From JADLDB01 sp040755835 (GTDB lineage: Bacteria; Myxococcota; Myxococcia; Myxococcales; Myxococcaceae): a stretch of 64,000 nt of DNA. The position numbers and the translations under genes are program-made. The notes beneath the pieces are model-generated. The model did not search any database, had not been told where the DNA came from, and saw only the letters and a list, made by a program, of their open reading frames with translations. The stretch spans positions 1 to 64,000 of the forward strand of contig JBFMAB010000107.1 of NCBI GenBank assembly GCA_040755835.1. Reading direction: 5' to 3'. Shown here one piece after another: positions 24,206 through 34,343 of this stretch. How positions within the stretch are numbered: the first letter of the stretch is position 1; every line of letters starts with the position of its first letter.

Positions 24206-25411
24206 CTACGTCGTGTACTCCGCGTTCACCTGCACGTACCGGTAACCGAGGTCGCTGGTCAGCACCACCGCGTGGCCGGGGCCGTCTTGAAGCTTGAGTT
24301 CGAGCTTCACGTCCTCGGCCGCCATGGCCTTCGACGCCGCAGCGCGGTCGAAGTCGGTGGGCTCGCCATTCTTGAAGACCTCGATGCCCTGCAGCACGCA
24401 GGTGAGCCCGCGCGGGTTGCGCAGCGCCTTCGAGTTCCCCACCTGGCTGGTGAAGCGGCCCCAGTTCGGGTCGTTGCCGTACAGCGCGGTGCGCACGAGC
24501 GCCGAGGTCGCGACGAGCCGCGCGATGTCCCGGGCGGCCTCGGTGGTGGCGGCGCCCGTCACCTCGATGGTGGTCACCTTCGTCGCGCCTTCGCCGTCGC
24601 GCGCGATGAGCCACGCGAGGCGGCGGGCGACGGGCTCCACCAGCCTCGCCCAGTCCGAAGGCGGCTTCACCTTCCGCGTCGACAGCAGCAGGAACGTGTC
24701 GTTGGTGCTGGTGTGCGAGTCCACGTGCACCGCGTTGAAGCTGCTGGCGGCGATGCCCGGCAGCGCGCGCTTGAGCTGCTCGCTGCGCAGGTCGAGGTCC
24801 GTCGCCAGGAAGGCCAACATGGTGGCCATGTTGGGCTCGATCATCCCCGCGCCCTTGCACACGCCGGCCACCACCGCGTCGCCGTGCCGCGCGCTCGCCT
24901 CTTTGGGGAAAGCGTCCGTCGTCATGATGGCCGACAGGAAGCGGCGGCCCGCTTCGGGCTCGCTGGACAGCTGCGCCAGCGCGTCGTCGATGCCGGCGCG
25001 CACCTTGTCCATCGGCAGCTTCACGCCGATGACGCCGGTGCTGCACACCAGCACCTGCTCCGGCGGACAGCCGAGGCCCTTCGCCACGCGCGCGGCCATC
25101 TCCTCCGCGTCCTTCTCACCCTGCGCGCCGGTGCAGGCGTTGGCGTTGCCGCTGTTGACGACGATGGCGCGCGCGAGGTGCCCCGAGCGGATGAGGTTCC
25201 TCTTCGACAGGTGTACCGGCGCCGCGGCGAACGCGTTCTGCGTGAAGAGGCCCGCCACGCTGAGCGGCGTGTCCGACGCCAGCAGGCCCACGTCGGGTTT
25301 CCCCGACGGCTTGATGCCCGCAGCCACGCCGGCGGCCTTCAGGCCCGGCACCTGCGTCAGCGTCAGCTCAGCAGGCGGAAACGTCGGCACCGGAGGGACG
25401 GGGATGCTCAT
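24206..25411 (-). CDS. argJ: Bifunctional ornithine acetyltransferase / N-acetylglutamate synthase
   Basis: 401 residues. GLFTQNAFAAAPVHLSK, VVNSGNANACTGAQG, CSTGVIG and the autocleavage region GAGMIEPNMATMLAF (cut before Thr, about residue 190) are intact, as is the substrate loop YGNDPNWGR. The C-terminus VQVNAEYTT is the family ending. It transfers acetyl from N-acetylornithine to glutamate (cyclic arginine pathway) and may also use acetyl-CoA. The ATG is followed by a Pro-rich extension before the conserved part. No other arg genes are in the window. Confidence 0.94.
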   Translation of the reverse strand: MSIPVPPVPTFPPAELTLTQVPGLKAAGVAAGIKPSGKPDVGLLASDTPLSVAGLFTQNAFAAAPVHLSKRNLIRSGHLARAIVVNSGNANACTGAQGEKDAEEMAARVAKGLGCPPEQVLVCSTGVIGVKLPMDKVRAGIDDALAQLSSEPEAGRRFLSAIMTTDAFPKEASARHGDAVVAGVCKGAGMIEPNMATMLAFLATDLDLRSEQLKRALPGIAASSFNAVHVDSHTSTNDTFLLLSTRKVKPPSDWARLVEPVARRLAWLIARDGEGATKVTTIEVTGAATTEAARDIARLVATSALVRTALYGNDPNWGRFTSQVGNSKALRNPRGLTCVLQGIEVFKNGEPTDFDRAAASKAMAAEDVKLELKLQDGPGHAVVLTSDLGYRYVQVNAEYTT

Positions 25412-25471
25412 GAGGGCGGCTCATAGCGAAAAGGCGGGGCGGGTGGGGCGACGACGCGTGTCGCAGCATGA

Positions 25472-25990
25472 ATGCGCGGCGCCCACCTGCGTCATGGGGG
25501 CGTGCTCACGCTCCTCGCCGCGTCCCTCGTGCTGGCGCAGTCACCAAAGGTGCAGTGCCTCACCTCGAACGGCAACGCCGCCTGCGCGCGCACGCCGTGG
25601 GGGCGCTGCGTCACCACCAACGGCCGCGTGTTCTGCGGGGACCCGGCGCCCGAGGTGCTTTTTCTCCTCGACGAGCTGCCGCCTGTCGAGTGTGTCACCA
25701 CCAACGGCACCGGCGCCTGCGGTTACGACTGCAAAACAGCCAACGGCAACGCCGCCTGCGCGCGCACGCCATGGGGGCGCTGCGTCACCACCAACGGCCG
25801 CGTGTTCTGCGGGGACCCGGCGCCCTGGGTGCTGCGCGCCGGCGACGTGCAGGCTGTCGAGTGCGTCACCATCAACGGCACCGGCGCCTGCGGTTACGAC
25901 TGCAAAACAGCCAACGGCAACGCCGCCTGCGCGCGCACGCCGTGGGGGCGCTGCGTGACGGCGAACGGGAACATCACCTGCAGCGACTGA
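25472..25990 (+). CDS. Secreted Cys-rich tandem-repeat protein
   Basis: 172 residues. A hydrophobic leader (LTLLAASLVLAQ) is followed by repeated units of about 57-58 residues. NGNAACARTPWGRCVT occurs three times, CGDPAP twice, and ECVT-NGTGACGYDCKTANG twice. Cysteines are regularly spaced (about 16 in total), so disulfide-linked modules are likely. ATG 25472 lies just before the leader; a GTG at 25502 is an alternative. I recognise no family. Convergence of DNA copies (see the repeat entry) implies recent duplication. Confidence 0.6.
   Translation: MRGAHLRHGGVLTLLAASLVLAQSPKVQCLTSNGNAACARTPWGRCVTTNGRVFCGDPAPEVLFLLDELPPVECVTTNGTGACGYDCKTANGNAACARTPWGRCVTTNGRVFCGDPAPWVLRAGDVQAVECVTINGTGACGYDCKTANGNAACARTPWGRCVTANGNITCSD
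25568..25985 (+). repeat. In-gene tandem repeat, about 171-174 bp period
   Basis: The block beginning AACGGCAACGCCGCC recurs at 25568, 25742 and 25913 (spacing 174 and 171 bp). Copies are nearly identical at DNA level over long stretches, not only at protein level, with single differences such as GCCGTGG versus GCCATGG. The third copy is truncated by the end of the gene. Unequal crossing-over could change the copy number. Confidence 0.85.
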
Positions 25991-26061
25991 ACGCGCGCAA
26001 GGCATGAACAGCGCGGGAGGCGTCGCGCCCGTCGTACGCTTCGCTGTATGCAGGCGCTTCG

Positions 26062-26460
26062 ATGCCGGTCGCTGCCGCCATCGCCGCGAGCTTCGACCTG
26101 GCCTCCGCGTTGGTCGCTTTCGGCGCACCCGGCTCGCCCTTCTTCCAGAGCTCGACGCTGTGGTGTGTGTACGACTCGCTCGTCGGGCCATCGCTGGCAC
26201 TCCTCGCGTGGCAGCGACTCGTCGACAGCCGCGACCGGACCGCGGTCGGTCTTGGCGTGGACGTGAGCGTCGTGACGCTGGCGGCGCTGCGCGCGCGGGC
26301 CCTGGTGCCCCTTGTCTCGGGCCACGCCCTCCTGTTCGTCTTCGCGCTCCTCACCAGCCGGCGCGACGAGGCGCGAGGCACGCACGCGGCCGCGCTGCTC
26401 GTCGGCGCGGGACGGCCGCGGCGGGGAGGCAGGCGAGGCGCACCGCGTCTTGCTAACGCC
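26062..26460 (+). pseudogene. Possible membrane-protein gene or remnant, 3' part unclear
   Basis: From ATG 26062 the codons have strong G/C at third positions for about 120 codons and encode hydrophobic stretches (FDLASALVAFGAPG, LVPLVSGHALLFVFALL). The frame then becomes Arg/Gly-rich and runs antisense into the gene at 26489 up to 26712, which is implausible. The likely explanation is a truncated or frameshifted small membrane protein. No family is recognised and the limits are approximate. Confidence 0.3.
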
Positions 26461-26488
26461 GGGGCGCGGAGCCGGCACGCGTCGACGG

Positions 26489-27823
26489 CTACCGCAGCAG
26501 CTTCACCAGTTCGCGCAGCGCCTCGGCGCGGGTGTCGGCGATGTGCGTGGCGGCCTCGGCCAGCGCCACCACGCTGGCGCGCGGCTGCTTCGAGAGGAAC
26601 TCGCGTGCCGTCACCTGCCCCGCCCACCACTGCTGCGCCAGCTGGACGCCGGCCATCACCGACGCCTCGCCCTGCGCCGCGTAGAGGAAGTGCGCCAACG
26701 GCGACGGGCTGATGTCGAAGGACGACGGCGTCGCGCGGCCACCCTCGAGCAGCTTCAGCAGCATCGGGTCCACGCCCTCGGCGCGCGGCAGCCGCGCGAT
26801 GAACTGCTCGATGCGCCGCACCGGCGGGCCGCCCGGCTCGGCGAGGCCACCCATGAAGAGGTCGAGCGGTACGTCCCCACCCGACTCCACCGACAGGGCC
26901 TCCACCAGCGCGGTGCTGTACAGCTTGCACCGCAGGTAGCGCACGGCCAGCGCCATGTTCCGCCGCGCCGCCGCGTCGCGCGCCGCGTGCACCTCCGGCG
27001 CCGGCTCGCCGCCCCAGGTGTGGAAGACGCGCTCCGGCGGCAGCTGCGCCAGGAAGCCCTCCATCTTCATCAGCGCGACGCGGTACTCGCGCACGCTGTA
27101 CGTCGCCGGCGTGTGCAGAGACGGGTTCGTCTCGGGCAACAGCTTCCAGGTGTTGTCGAGGAAGAAAGCCGGGTCGGCCGCGGCGAAGTTGTGCACGTCG
27201 CGGTTGGCCAGGCGCACCGCGCGCCGCACCATCTCCACCACCTCGGCCTCCGGCACCCCCAGCCCGCGCAAGCGGCCCGCCAGCGCGTCGGCGTGCCCGC
27301 TGCGGAACGGAATGGTGCCCTCGATGCACGCGGCCAGCGCCAGGAGTTGGCTGCGCGACAGCACGCCTTCCAGCTCCTTGATGGCCACCAGCCCCGAAGC
27401 CAATTCGTTGAGGCCGGTGAGGGGCGTCAGCACCTCGTCGGCCTGGTGGCCGAACACCGCCAGCACGTCGGCGGCCGCCGGGTCCTTCGCCGCGTGCGGG
27501 AGAATGCGCCAGCCGGACTCCTCTTTGCGGATGAGCGGCTGCAACAGCGACGCGAAGTGCTCCGGCACGCCGAGGTCGACCTGCACGTACACCGTGTCGT
27601 GGTACAGCGCGCCGAGCGCCTCGATGGGGTCGGCGCCCTCCACCAACTCCAGCACGTGCTGGTGCGTGTGGAACTCGCGCGCCCGCGACGACAGGCACTG
27701 GTGCACGGCGATGCCCCAGCGCTCGACGAACAGCGGCGGCACGCCCAGCCCGAGCGCCTCCACGGCCCTCGAGAAGACCTCGATGATCCGATGGATTGGC
27801 GACCGGCCCACCGCCGCTGACAT
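26489..27823 (-). CDS. HD-like domain protein of unknown function
   Basis: 444 residues from ATG 27823 (MSAAVGRSPIHRIIEVF). An N-terminal segment with EFHTHQHVLELVEGADP and ALGALYHDTVYVQVD looks like the HD-phosphohydrolase helix pair with the His and His-Asp metal ligands (about residues 60-95). A further H (VFGHQADEVL) lies near 130. The rest is helical without a recognised domain (RLANRDVHNFAAADPAFFLDN, GEASVMAGVQLAQQWW). It may be a metal-dependent hydrolase or a degenerate regulatory HD protein. It is divergent from the hydrolase at 27946. Confidence 0.6.
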   Translation of the reverse strand: MSAAVGRSPIHRIIEVFSRAVEALGLGVPPLFVERWGIAVHQCLSSRAREFHTHQHVLELVEGADPIEALGALYHDTVYVQVDLGVPEHFASLLQPLIRKEESGWRILPHAAKDPAAADVLAVFGHQADEVLTPLTGLNELASGLVAIKELEGVLSRSQLLALAACIEGTIPFRSGHADALAGRLRGLGVPEAEVVEMVRRAVRLANRDVHNFAAADPAFFLDNTWKLLPETNPSLHTPATYSVREYRVALMKMEGFLAQLPPERVFHTWGGEPAPEVHAARDAAARRNMALAVRYLRCKLYSTALVEALSVESGGDVPLDLFMGGLAEPGGPPVRRIEQFIARLPRAEGVDPMLLKLLEGGRATPSSFDISPSPLAHFLYAAQGEASVMAGVQLAQQWWAGQVTAREFLSKQPRASVVALAEAATHIADTRAEALRELVKLLR

Positions 27824-27945
27824 GGGCGCGGGAGTGTAAACCCGGCGGGGACGGCCGGCGAGCGCGAGCACCCGGTCGGCCGCGCTTTTTTGCCCCGGAC
27901 GCCCACCTTGACTTCCGCCGCCGCGGCGGGTGGAAGGCCGCAGAC

Positions 27946-28926
27946 ATGAAGCTCGCCACTCTGAAGACGAATGGCCGCGACGGCGCGCTGCTGGTGGTCA
28001 AGCGCGACCTCTCGGCCTGGACGAAGGCGACGGACATCGCCCCCACGCTGCAGGCCGCGCTGGACGACTGGGCGACCGTCGAGCCGAAGCTGCGCGAGCG
28101 CGCCGCGGCGCTCGAGGCCGGCAACGCGCCCTCGGAGCCTTTCGACGCGACGAAGCTGCTCGCCCCGCTGCCCCGCGCCTACGAGTGGGTCGACGGCAGC
28201 GCGTACATCAACCACATCATCCTCGTGCGGAAGGCGCGCAAGGCCGCACCGCCGCCGGGCCTCGAGACGGATCCGCTGGTGTACCAGGGCGGCTCGGGCG
28301 ACCTGCTGGCCCCGCGCGCGGACATCATCATCCGCGACGAGGCGTGGGGCTGCGACTTCGAGTCCGAGGTGGCGGTGGTGCTGGGCGACGTGCCCATGGG
28401 CACCACCAGCGCCGACGCCGCGAAGTACGTTCGGCTCCTGCTGGTGGCCAACGACGTCAGCCTGCGCAACCTCATCCCCGACGAGTTGGCCAAGGGCTTC
28501 GGCTTCTTCCAGTCCAAGCCGGCGACGGCCTTCGCGCCGGTCGCCTGCACGCCCGACGAGTTGGGGCCCGCGTGGAGGGACGGTCGCGTGCACCTGAAGC
28601 TGAAGACGTGGCTCAACGGCACGCAGGTGGGCGACACCGAGGCCGGCCCGGAGATGCACTTCAGCTTCTTCGACCTCGTGCAGCACGTGGCGAAGACGCG
28701 CAACTTCGTGGCCGGCACCATCCTCGGCTCGGGCACCGTGTCCAACGCCGACCGCGCGCGCGGCGTCAGCTGCCTCGCCGAGCGGCGGATGATTGAGACC
28801 ATCGACGAGGGCGCGCCGAAGACGCCTTTCCTCAAGGACGGGGATCGCGTCGAAATCGAGATGCACCACCCCGACGGCACCAGCCTGTTCGGCCGCATCG
28901 ACCAGAAGGTGCGGGTGGTGCGCTGA
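27946..28926 (+). CDS. Fumarylacetoacetate hydrolase family protein
   Basis: 326 residues. ATG 27946 follows TGGAAGG. The FAH fold is shown by VYQGGSGDLLAPRADI, the metal-binding WGCDFESEVAVVLG (two Glu, about residues 140-146), VANDVSLRN (Asp), and FQSKPATAFAPVACTPDEL. The C-terminal LGSGTVSNADRARGVSCLAERR completes the active site region. The family cleaves C-C bonds in diketo or oxaloacetate-type acids. It is most like the bacterial subgroup annotated as fumarylacetoacetase/2-keto-pentenoate hydratase, but substrate is unknown. No tyrosine-degradation genes are next to it. Confidence 0.88.
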   Translation: MKLATLKTNGRDGALLVVKRDLSAWTKATDIAPTLQAALDDWATVEPKLRERAAALEAGNAPSEPFDATKLLAPLPRAYEWVDGSAYINHIILVRKARKAAPPPGLETDPLVYQGGSGDLLAPRADIIIRDEAWGCDFESEVAVVLGDVPMGTTSADAAKYVRLLLVANDVSLRNLIPDELAKGFGFFQSKPATAFAPVACTPDELGPAWRDGRVHLKLKTWLNGTQVGDTEAGPEMHFSFFDLVQHVAKTRNFVAGTILGSGTVSNADRARGVSCLAERRMIETIDEGAPKTPFLKDGDRVEIEMHHPDGTSLFGRIDQKVRVVR

Positions 28927-28962
28927 CGAAGCACCCCGCAGCACCCGTGGTAGGGTCCTCGC

Positions 28963-29403
28963 GTGCTTTCACTCCGAAACCTCGCCGTCCTGGCCGCGCT
29001 CACGGCGGCCATCGTGCTCGCGGCCATCCTCCTCCGGCGGTCGTCCGCACCGACGGTCCCCGAAGCCCCCGCGATGACGGACGACGCCGTCATCGAGCTC
29101 GCAGGGCAGACGCTTCTCGCGGAGGCCCGGCAGGACGCGGTGCGGCGGTGCGCACCGCCCGACCCGCCGCCCACCGTCATTTTGCGCGTCCGGCTGCGCA
29201 CCGAGGCGAATGCGCTCGAGATCAGCTCGGCGACGCCGCTGGCGGTCGACGGCGGCACACTGGACGGCCTGGGCCGGTGCGTGTCGACCGTCTACCTCGG
29301 GCGAAAGTACGTGGCCGCAAAGGGCCCGAAGTCGCTGCCCGACGGGCGCGAGTACGAGCTCGACGTGCGCGTCGTGGTTGGCTACCTGCACTTCGGCAAC
29401 TGA
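28963..29403 (+). CDS. Membrane-anchored TonB/AgmX-like small protein of unknown function
   Basis: 146 residues from GTG 28963. An N-terminal membrane helix (about 6-24) is followed by a periplasmic domain with ILRVRLRTEANALEISS, LDGLGRCVSTVYLGRK and LDVRVVVGYLHFGN. Two cysteines (RRCAPP and GRCVST) may pair. The beta-strand and single-Cys layout loosely resembles TonB-C/AgmX domains of myxobacteria, but I am not sure. It starts 36 nt after the FAH gene and may be co-transcribed. The pirin remnant lies on the other strand just after it. Confidence 0.5.
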   Translation: MLSLRNLAVLAALTAAIVLAAILLRRSSAPTVPEAPAMTDDAVIELAGQTLLAEARQDAVRRCAPPDPPPTVILRVRLRTEANALEISSATPLAVDGGTLDGLGRCVSTVYLGRKYVAAKGPKSLPDGREYELDVRVVVGYLHFGN

Positions 29404-29466
29404 CTCACGGGGTAGCGGTGCGTCACCGGCCGCTGAGGTCGTCGTCGAGCACCCGGCGCTGCCCGT

Positions 29467-29667
29467 GTACGTCACCGACGCGAAGCTGCGGTGCAGGTGC
29501 GCGGGGAAGCCAACGAGGTCGTTGTTGGGGTCCTCGAACTGGAACTCGTCGAGGATCAGAAACGGGTCGAGCACCGGCAGCGCGCAGTAGCCGAGCGCCC
29601 GGTTCAGGTTCACGCCCGCGCCGTCCCGCGTCTCCTGCGGCGGGAAGCAGAGCGACACCTCGCGCAC
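29467..29667 (-). pseudogene. Pirin N-terminal remnant
   Basis: The minus strand from 29667 reads QETRDGAGVNLNRALG, LDPFLILDEFQFEDPNND and GFPAHLHRSFASVTY, which is the N-terminal third of the pirin cupin fold, including the HxH metal ligands (pirins usually have HPHRGFETVTY). After VTY the frame loses similarity, and the remaining 70% of the protein is missing. It lies 31 bp downstream of the exonuclease gene on the same strand. It looks like decay after a deletion rather than a functional short protein. Confidence 0.7.
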
Positions 29668-29698
29668 GTCGGCCGCGGGTGGCGCGGTGCGCGCACCG

Positions 29699-30586
29699 TC
29701 AGTCCTCGTACCAGCGCGGCGGGCGCGCCTTCATCGACTCGCTGCCCACCTCGTCACACCACGCGAGGTACTGCTTCTGCGGCGCGCCCTGCCACTCGAG
29801 CGCCTCGAGCGTCTCGTCGAGCGGCACGTCGAGGCGCAGCGTCGCCAGCGTGCGGTACAGCGTCGCCGCGTCGCGCTCGCGGGCCAGCGAGGCCGACAGC
29901 TTCTCGGCGCCGCGCGGCTTCGCCTTCCAGTCCCTCACCGACGCGGGGATGTCCTCGAGGTGCGGGTGCGCGGCCAGCACGTCGGCCGTCGACTTCTCGC
30001 CCCACCCTTCCAGCCCGGGAATGCCGTCGGCCGTGTCGCCCACCAGGGCGAGGAAGTCCGGCACGCTGCCGGGCCTCAGGTGCTTGTCGCGCCAGAGCGT
30101 CGCCTCGGTGATGAGCTTCTGCCGCACCCGGTCCACCTGGACGATGCGCTCCCCCGACAGCACCTGCCCCAGGTCCTTGTCCGGCGTGAGGATTCGCACC
30201 TGCTCGACGCGCGCGTCCTTCGCGAAGCGCACCGCCGCCGTCGCCAGCGCGTCGTCGGCCTCGAACTCGCCCATGCTCCACACCACCACGCCCAGGGCCG
30301 CGACGGCGCGCTCGACGTCGTCGAACTGCGCGCGCAGCTCCGGCGGCACGCCCGCGTCGGACTTGTAGCCGTGCAAGAGGCGATTGCGGAAGGAGACGAT
30401 GGGGTTGTCGAAGGCGACCGCCAGGTGCGTCACGCGCTCGTCCGCGTCGTTGAGCAGGTTGATGAGCGACGACACCACGCCCACCGTCGCCTTCAAGTCC
30501 TTCCCCTTCGGCGAGGTGTGCGGCGGCCGCCTGGAGAAGTGCGCGCGGAACAACTCGTAGGTGCCGTCGACGAGGTGGACGCGCAC
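29699..30586 (-). CDS. 5'-3' exonuclease (PolA N-domain / FEN-like)
   Basis: 295 residues. MRVHLVDGTYELFRAHF is the acidic metal-binding start; MGEFEADDALATAA and ILTPDKDLGQVL carry the conserved acidic residues; FLALVGDTADGIPGLEGWGEKSTA is the H3TH DNA-binding helix with the two invariant Asp. The rest (about 200-295) is short, so it is a free-standing exonuclease of the DNA polymerase I 5' nuclease type. It likely removes flaps or RNA primers. It is directly downstream of the TPR gene with a 1-nt gap. Confidence 0.9.
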   Translation of the reverse strand: MRVHLVDGTYELFRAHFSRRPPHTSPKGKDLKATVGVVSSLINLLNDADERVTHLAVAFDNPIVSFRNRLLHGYKSDAGVPPELRAQFDDVERAVAALGVVVWSMGEFEADDALATAAVRFAKDARVEQVRILTPDKDLGQVLSGERIVQVDRVRQKLITEATLWRDKHLRPGSVPDFLALVGDTADGIPGLEGWGEKSTADVLAAHPHLEDIPASVRDWKAKPRGAEKLSASLARERDAATLYRTLATLRLDVPLDETLEALEWQGAPQKQYLAWCDEVGSESMKARPPRWYED

Positions 30587-30587
30587 G

Positions 30588-31526
30588 TCAGACGTCCCCG
30601 CAGAAGCGCGCGTAGGCCTCGCTCACCGCGCCCTCATCCTCCAGCTTCTCGATGCGTCGCTGAACGTCCTTGAGCTGGTTCGTCAGCTGCGCCTCGTCGC
30701 CCGCGCCCGAGTCCAACGACAGCTCGAGCGCCTCCCGCCACGGGTACAGCACGTCGAGCGGCTGCGCGGCCTGCTTCACCGCCTCGGGGGCCAGCGTCAA
30801 CACGTCCCACGGCTCGCCCTTCTCGAGCGCCTCGTACACCGGGCGCAGCGCCGGGTCCGCGGGCAGCACCTCGATGAGCCCCTGGAAGACCGGGTCCTCG
30901 CGCAGGCCGTCGAAGTCGGGCTCGAAGCGCGCCAGCGTGCGCGCCGGCGTCAGCCCCGCGCCCAGCTCGATGGCCCTGCCCAGATGCTTGAGCGCGGTGG
31001 GCTTCTGGCCGACGCGCGCGGCGAGCCGCGCCACGAGGTAGTGCGTCTCGGGGTCCGTCGCGTCGAGCGCCAGCGCGCGCTTGAGCAGCCTGGACGCGCC
31101 CACGGCGTCGCCGCCCGCGCCCGCCCGGTCCTCCGCCATGAGCCGCAGCGCCGGCACGTGGTCGAGCTGCAGCACCTCGACGACGAACTTCGCCGCTGGC
31201 ACGCCCAGCGTCGGGTTGTCGGCGAGCGCGTCGATGAGGTGGTTCGCCACCGTGTGCATCGCCCAGGTGAGCTGGTGCCTCTCTTCCTCGTCCGTCGCCG
31301 CCGCGTGGCGCGCGCGCAGGTGCTGGAAGGCGCTCTTCAAGGACGCCTGCGCCGCCGCCACCTGGTCGGTGACGTACTGCGCGAGGCCCAGCCAGCCGAG
31401 CGCGTGCGCGTCCTTCGCGTCTCTCGCCAGCGCCGCCTTCGCCGCCGCCTCCACGGCCCGCGGGTTGCCGTCGAACCAGGCCGCCTCCATCGGGTCGAGG
31501 CCGTCGTGATCGCCGTCCGTCACCAT
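30588..31526 (-). CDS. TPR-repeat protein
   Basis: 312 residues from ATG 31526; a longer frame to 31703 is basic and unlikely. Helical repeats with TPR spacing are visible: GNPRAVEAAAKAALARDAKDAHALGWLGLAQY, DPETHYLVARLAARVGQ, GLTPARTLARFEPDFD. The DFDGLREDPVFQGL segment is typical of a family of small TPR proteins found in myxobacteria. No signal peptide is seen, so it is probably cytoplasmic. It may scaffold the nuclease read after it, but that is unproven. Confidence 0.68.
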   Translation of the reverse strand: MVTDGDHDGLDPMEAAWFDGNPRAVEAAAKAALARDAKDAHALGWLGLAQYVTDQVAAAQASLKSAFQHLRARHAAATDEEERHQLTWAMHTVANHLIDALADNPTLGVPAAKFVVEVLQLDHVPALRLMAEDRAGAGGDAVGASRLLKRALALDATDPETHYLVARLAARVGQKPTALKHLGRAIELGAGLTPARTLARFEPDFDGLREDPVFQGLIEVLPADPALRPVYEALEKGEPWDVLTLAPEAVKQAAQPLDVLYPWREALELSLDSGAGDEAQLTNQLKDVQRRIEKLEDEGAVSEAYARFCGDV

Positions 31527-31666
31527 GGCGCCCGGCACCTTACGTCGGCGCGCGCGCCCACGGCAGCGCTTCTCGCGTGGCCGCCCCGCCACGCCGCAGG
31601 TCTCGAGGACACCGTGCTTGACGCAGTGCAAGACTGACAAGTCTGCGATTCTGTTCGGTTTGTGGC

Positions 31667-31695
31667 TTGGCGCGGGCTTTGTAGCGGTGTAGTGT
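31667..31695 (+). promoter_or_regulatory. Candidate sigma-70 promoter of mreB
   Basis: TTGGCG (31667-31672), 17-bp spacer, TAGTGT (31690-31695). The transcription start would be near 31702, leaving a roughly 43-nt leader before ATG 31745. The local region is less GC-rich than the genes around it. The -10 element is a weak match (TAGTGT). Confidence 0.4.
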
Positions 31696-31744
31696 GATGT
31701 CACTGGAAACCCGGGGCGGGCTCCAGGTCCACGGCGAGGCGCTC

Positions 31745-32779
<1,035 letters not shown>

Positions 32780-32813
32780 CGAAGCGCCCGGACGGAGTAC
32801 GCTCTGGCGCATC

Positions 32814-34343
32814 GTGCGACTCCTCTTCTCCTCGTGCCTCCTGGCGGCGCTCGCCGCCGGCTGCAGCTGCTCGTCCCCGATGATGACGGAGGACTCGGGC
32901 TCTCCGCCGATGCCCGACGGCAACGACGTGCGCGGCGACTTCGTCGACCGCTACCTCGTCAACGACGGCGGCCTGGTGCTGGCGCCGCAGCAGCTCGCCA
33001 CGCGCACGCTGAGCTTCTTCGTCGAGCAGGACGACGGCGGCTTCATCGGCCTCACGGGCGTGGGCGCCAACGACGGCACCTACTTCGTGACCGGGGTGCC
33101 CGAGGGCGCGCGCTACACCGTGCAGATCGGCGGCGTGCGGGTGAACACCGACGCGCGCGTGCTGCACCTGGGCAGCAACTCGCTCGGGCGGCCCGACGTC
33201 TTCCAGGCCGACCGCAACGAAGGCCTCGCGCTGACGCTCACCAACCTCGCGCCGTGGACCGGGGACGACGAGCTCCAGGTGTCCAGCTGGAACGCGGGCA
33301 TGGGCTACTACTCCACCTCGACGAGGAGCCCGCCTTTCGCGGCGAACGCGCCCGACGCGGGCGACACGGCGCTCGACGGCAGCGTGCTGGACTTCGAAGG
33401 CGAGTCCGTCATCGAGGCGGCGCGCGGCGACGACCTCACCCTCGTTCAATTGTCGGGCACGCGGACCGACGGCGGCATCGTCGTGAGGACGGCGACGCGC
33501 GCGCTCACCGCGCAGACGACGCTGGCGCTGGGCACGCCGACGCCGCTCGCGGGAGACCTGGTGACGCTGCCGCTGGTGGACGCGGGCTACGTCCTGCGCG
33601 CCGGCGAGTTCCGCAAGCACGGCGCGACGGTGGGCCCGGGCGCGGCGCCGTACATGGTGCGGCTGCTCGTCGACGCGCACCCCGGCCGCTTCGGGCGCAC
33701 CACGCACACCGGCGGCACGCCCGACCTCGCGGTGGTGGAGCTGCCGCCCGACGCCGGCGACACCGCCGTGGCGCTCGCGTACGGCAACCCCTTCCCCGCC
33801 ACCTGGACGCCCTTCGTCACCGCGGGCGCGCTGTACGACGTGCAGTACAAGCTGCCGCTGCCGGACGGCGGCATGACGTTCGCGCGCTCGGAGCTGGGCT
33901 ACGTGTCGGTGGCGCTCACGGCCGAGCTCGCCGCCGCCGGGCCCATCGAGCCGCTGGTGACGCCGCCGAGAGACCTGACGCTCGACGGGCGCACCGCGTC
34001 CATCGGCATGCTGGAGGACGTCTCGGTGACGCCGGAGGTCGGGTGGGCGAAGCCCGCGGTGGGGACCGTGTCGCGGGTGGAAATCGAAGCGGTGCGCCTC
34101 GAGCCGACGATGCAGGGCGTCACGAAGCGCACCGCCGTCGGCACGCTGCGCGTGGTGGGGGCGGTGAATCGCGTGCGGCTGCCGCCCGGTTTCCTCAACC
34201 CCGGCGAGACGTACTACCTGCGCGTGACGGCGCTCTCGCTGCCCGCGGAGTACGACGCGACGTGGCCGCTGCTGGACGTCGGCCCGCCCGCCGGCGCCGC
34301 CTCGGCGTCGACGTCGCCCTTCACCACGCGCGCGACGCCATGA
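32814..34343 (+). CDS. Lipoprotein of unknown function
   Basis: 509 residues from GTG 32814 with lipobox LAAGC (RLLFSSCLLAALAAGC). The mature protein is rich in Asp/Gly and beta strands, with VTGVPEGARYTVQIGGVRV (carboxypeptidase-regulatory or MG-like fold) and DTALDGSVLDFEGESV. C-terminal TYYLRVTALSLPAEYD is fibronectin-like. No family is assigned. It is likely an outer-membrane surface lipoprotein. Its stop overlaps the start of the next gene by ATGA. Confidence 0.7.
   Translation: MRLLFSSCLLAALAAGCSCSSPMMTEDSGSPPMPDGNDVRGDFVDRYLVNDGGLVLAPQQLATRTLSFFVEQDDGGFIGLTGVGANDGTYFVTGVPEGARYTVQIGGVRVNTDARVLHLGSNSLGRPDVFQADRNEGLALTLTNLAPWTGDDELQVSSWNAGMGYYSTSTRSPPFAANAPDAGDTALDGSVLDFEGESVIEAARGDDLTLVQLSGTRTDGGIVVRTATRALTAQTTLALGTPTPLAGDLVTLPLVDAGYVLRAGEFRKHGATVGPGAAPYMVRLLVDAHPGRFGRTTHTGGTPDLAVVELPPDAGDTAVALAYGNPFPATWTPFVTAGALYDVQYKLPLPDGGMTFARSELGYVSVALTAELAAAGPIEPLVTPPRDLTLDGRTASIGMLEDVSVTPEVGWAKPAVGTVSRVEIEAVRLEPTMQGVTKRTAVGTLRVVGAVNRVRLPPGFLNPGETYYLRVTALSLPAEYDATWPLLDVGPPAGAASASTSPFTTRATP

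Noticed and set aside
31618..31646. TTGACG at 31618 as the mreB -35
   Set aside because: No acceptable -10 lies 16-18 bp after it; the TTGGCG/TAGTGT pair is better.
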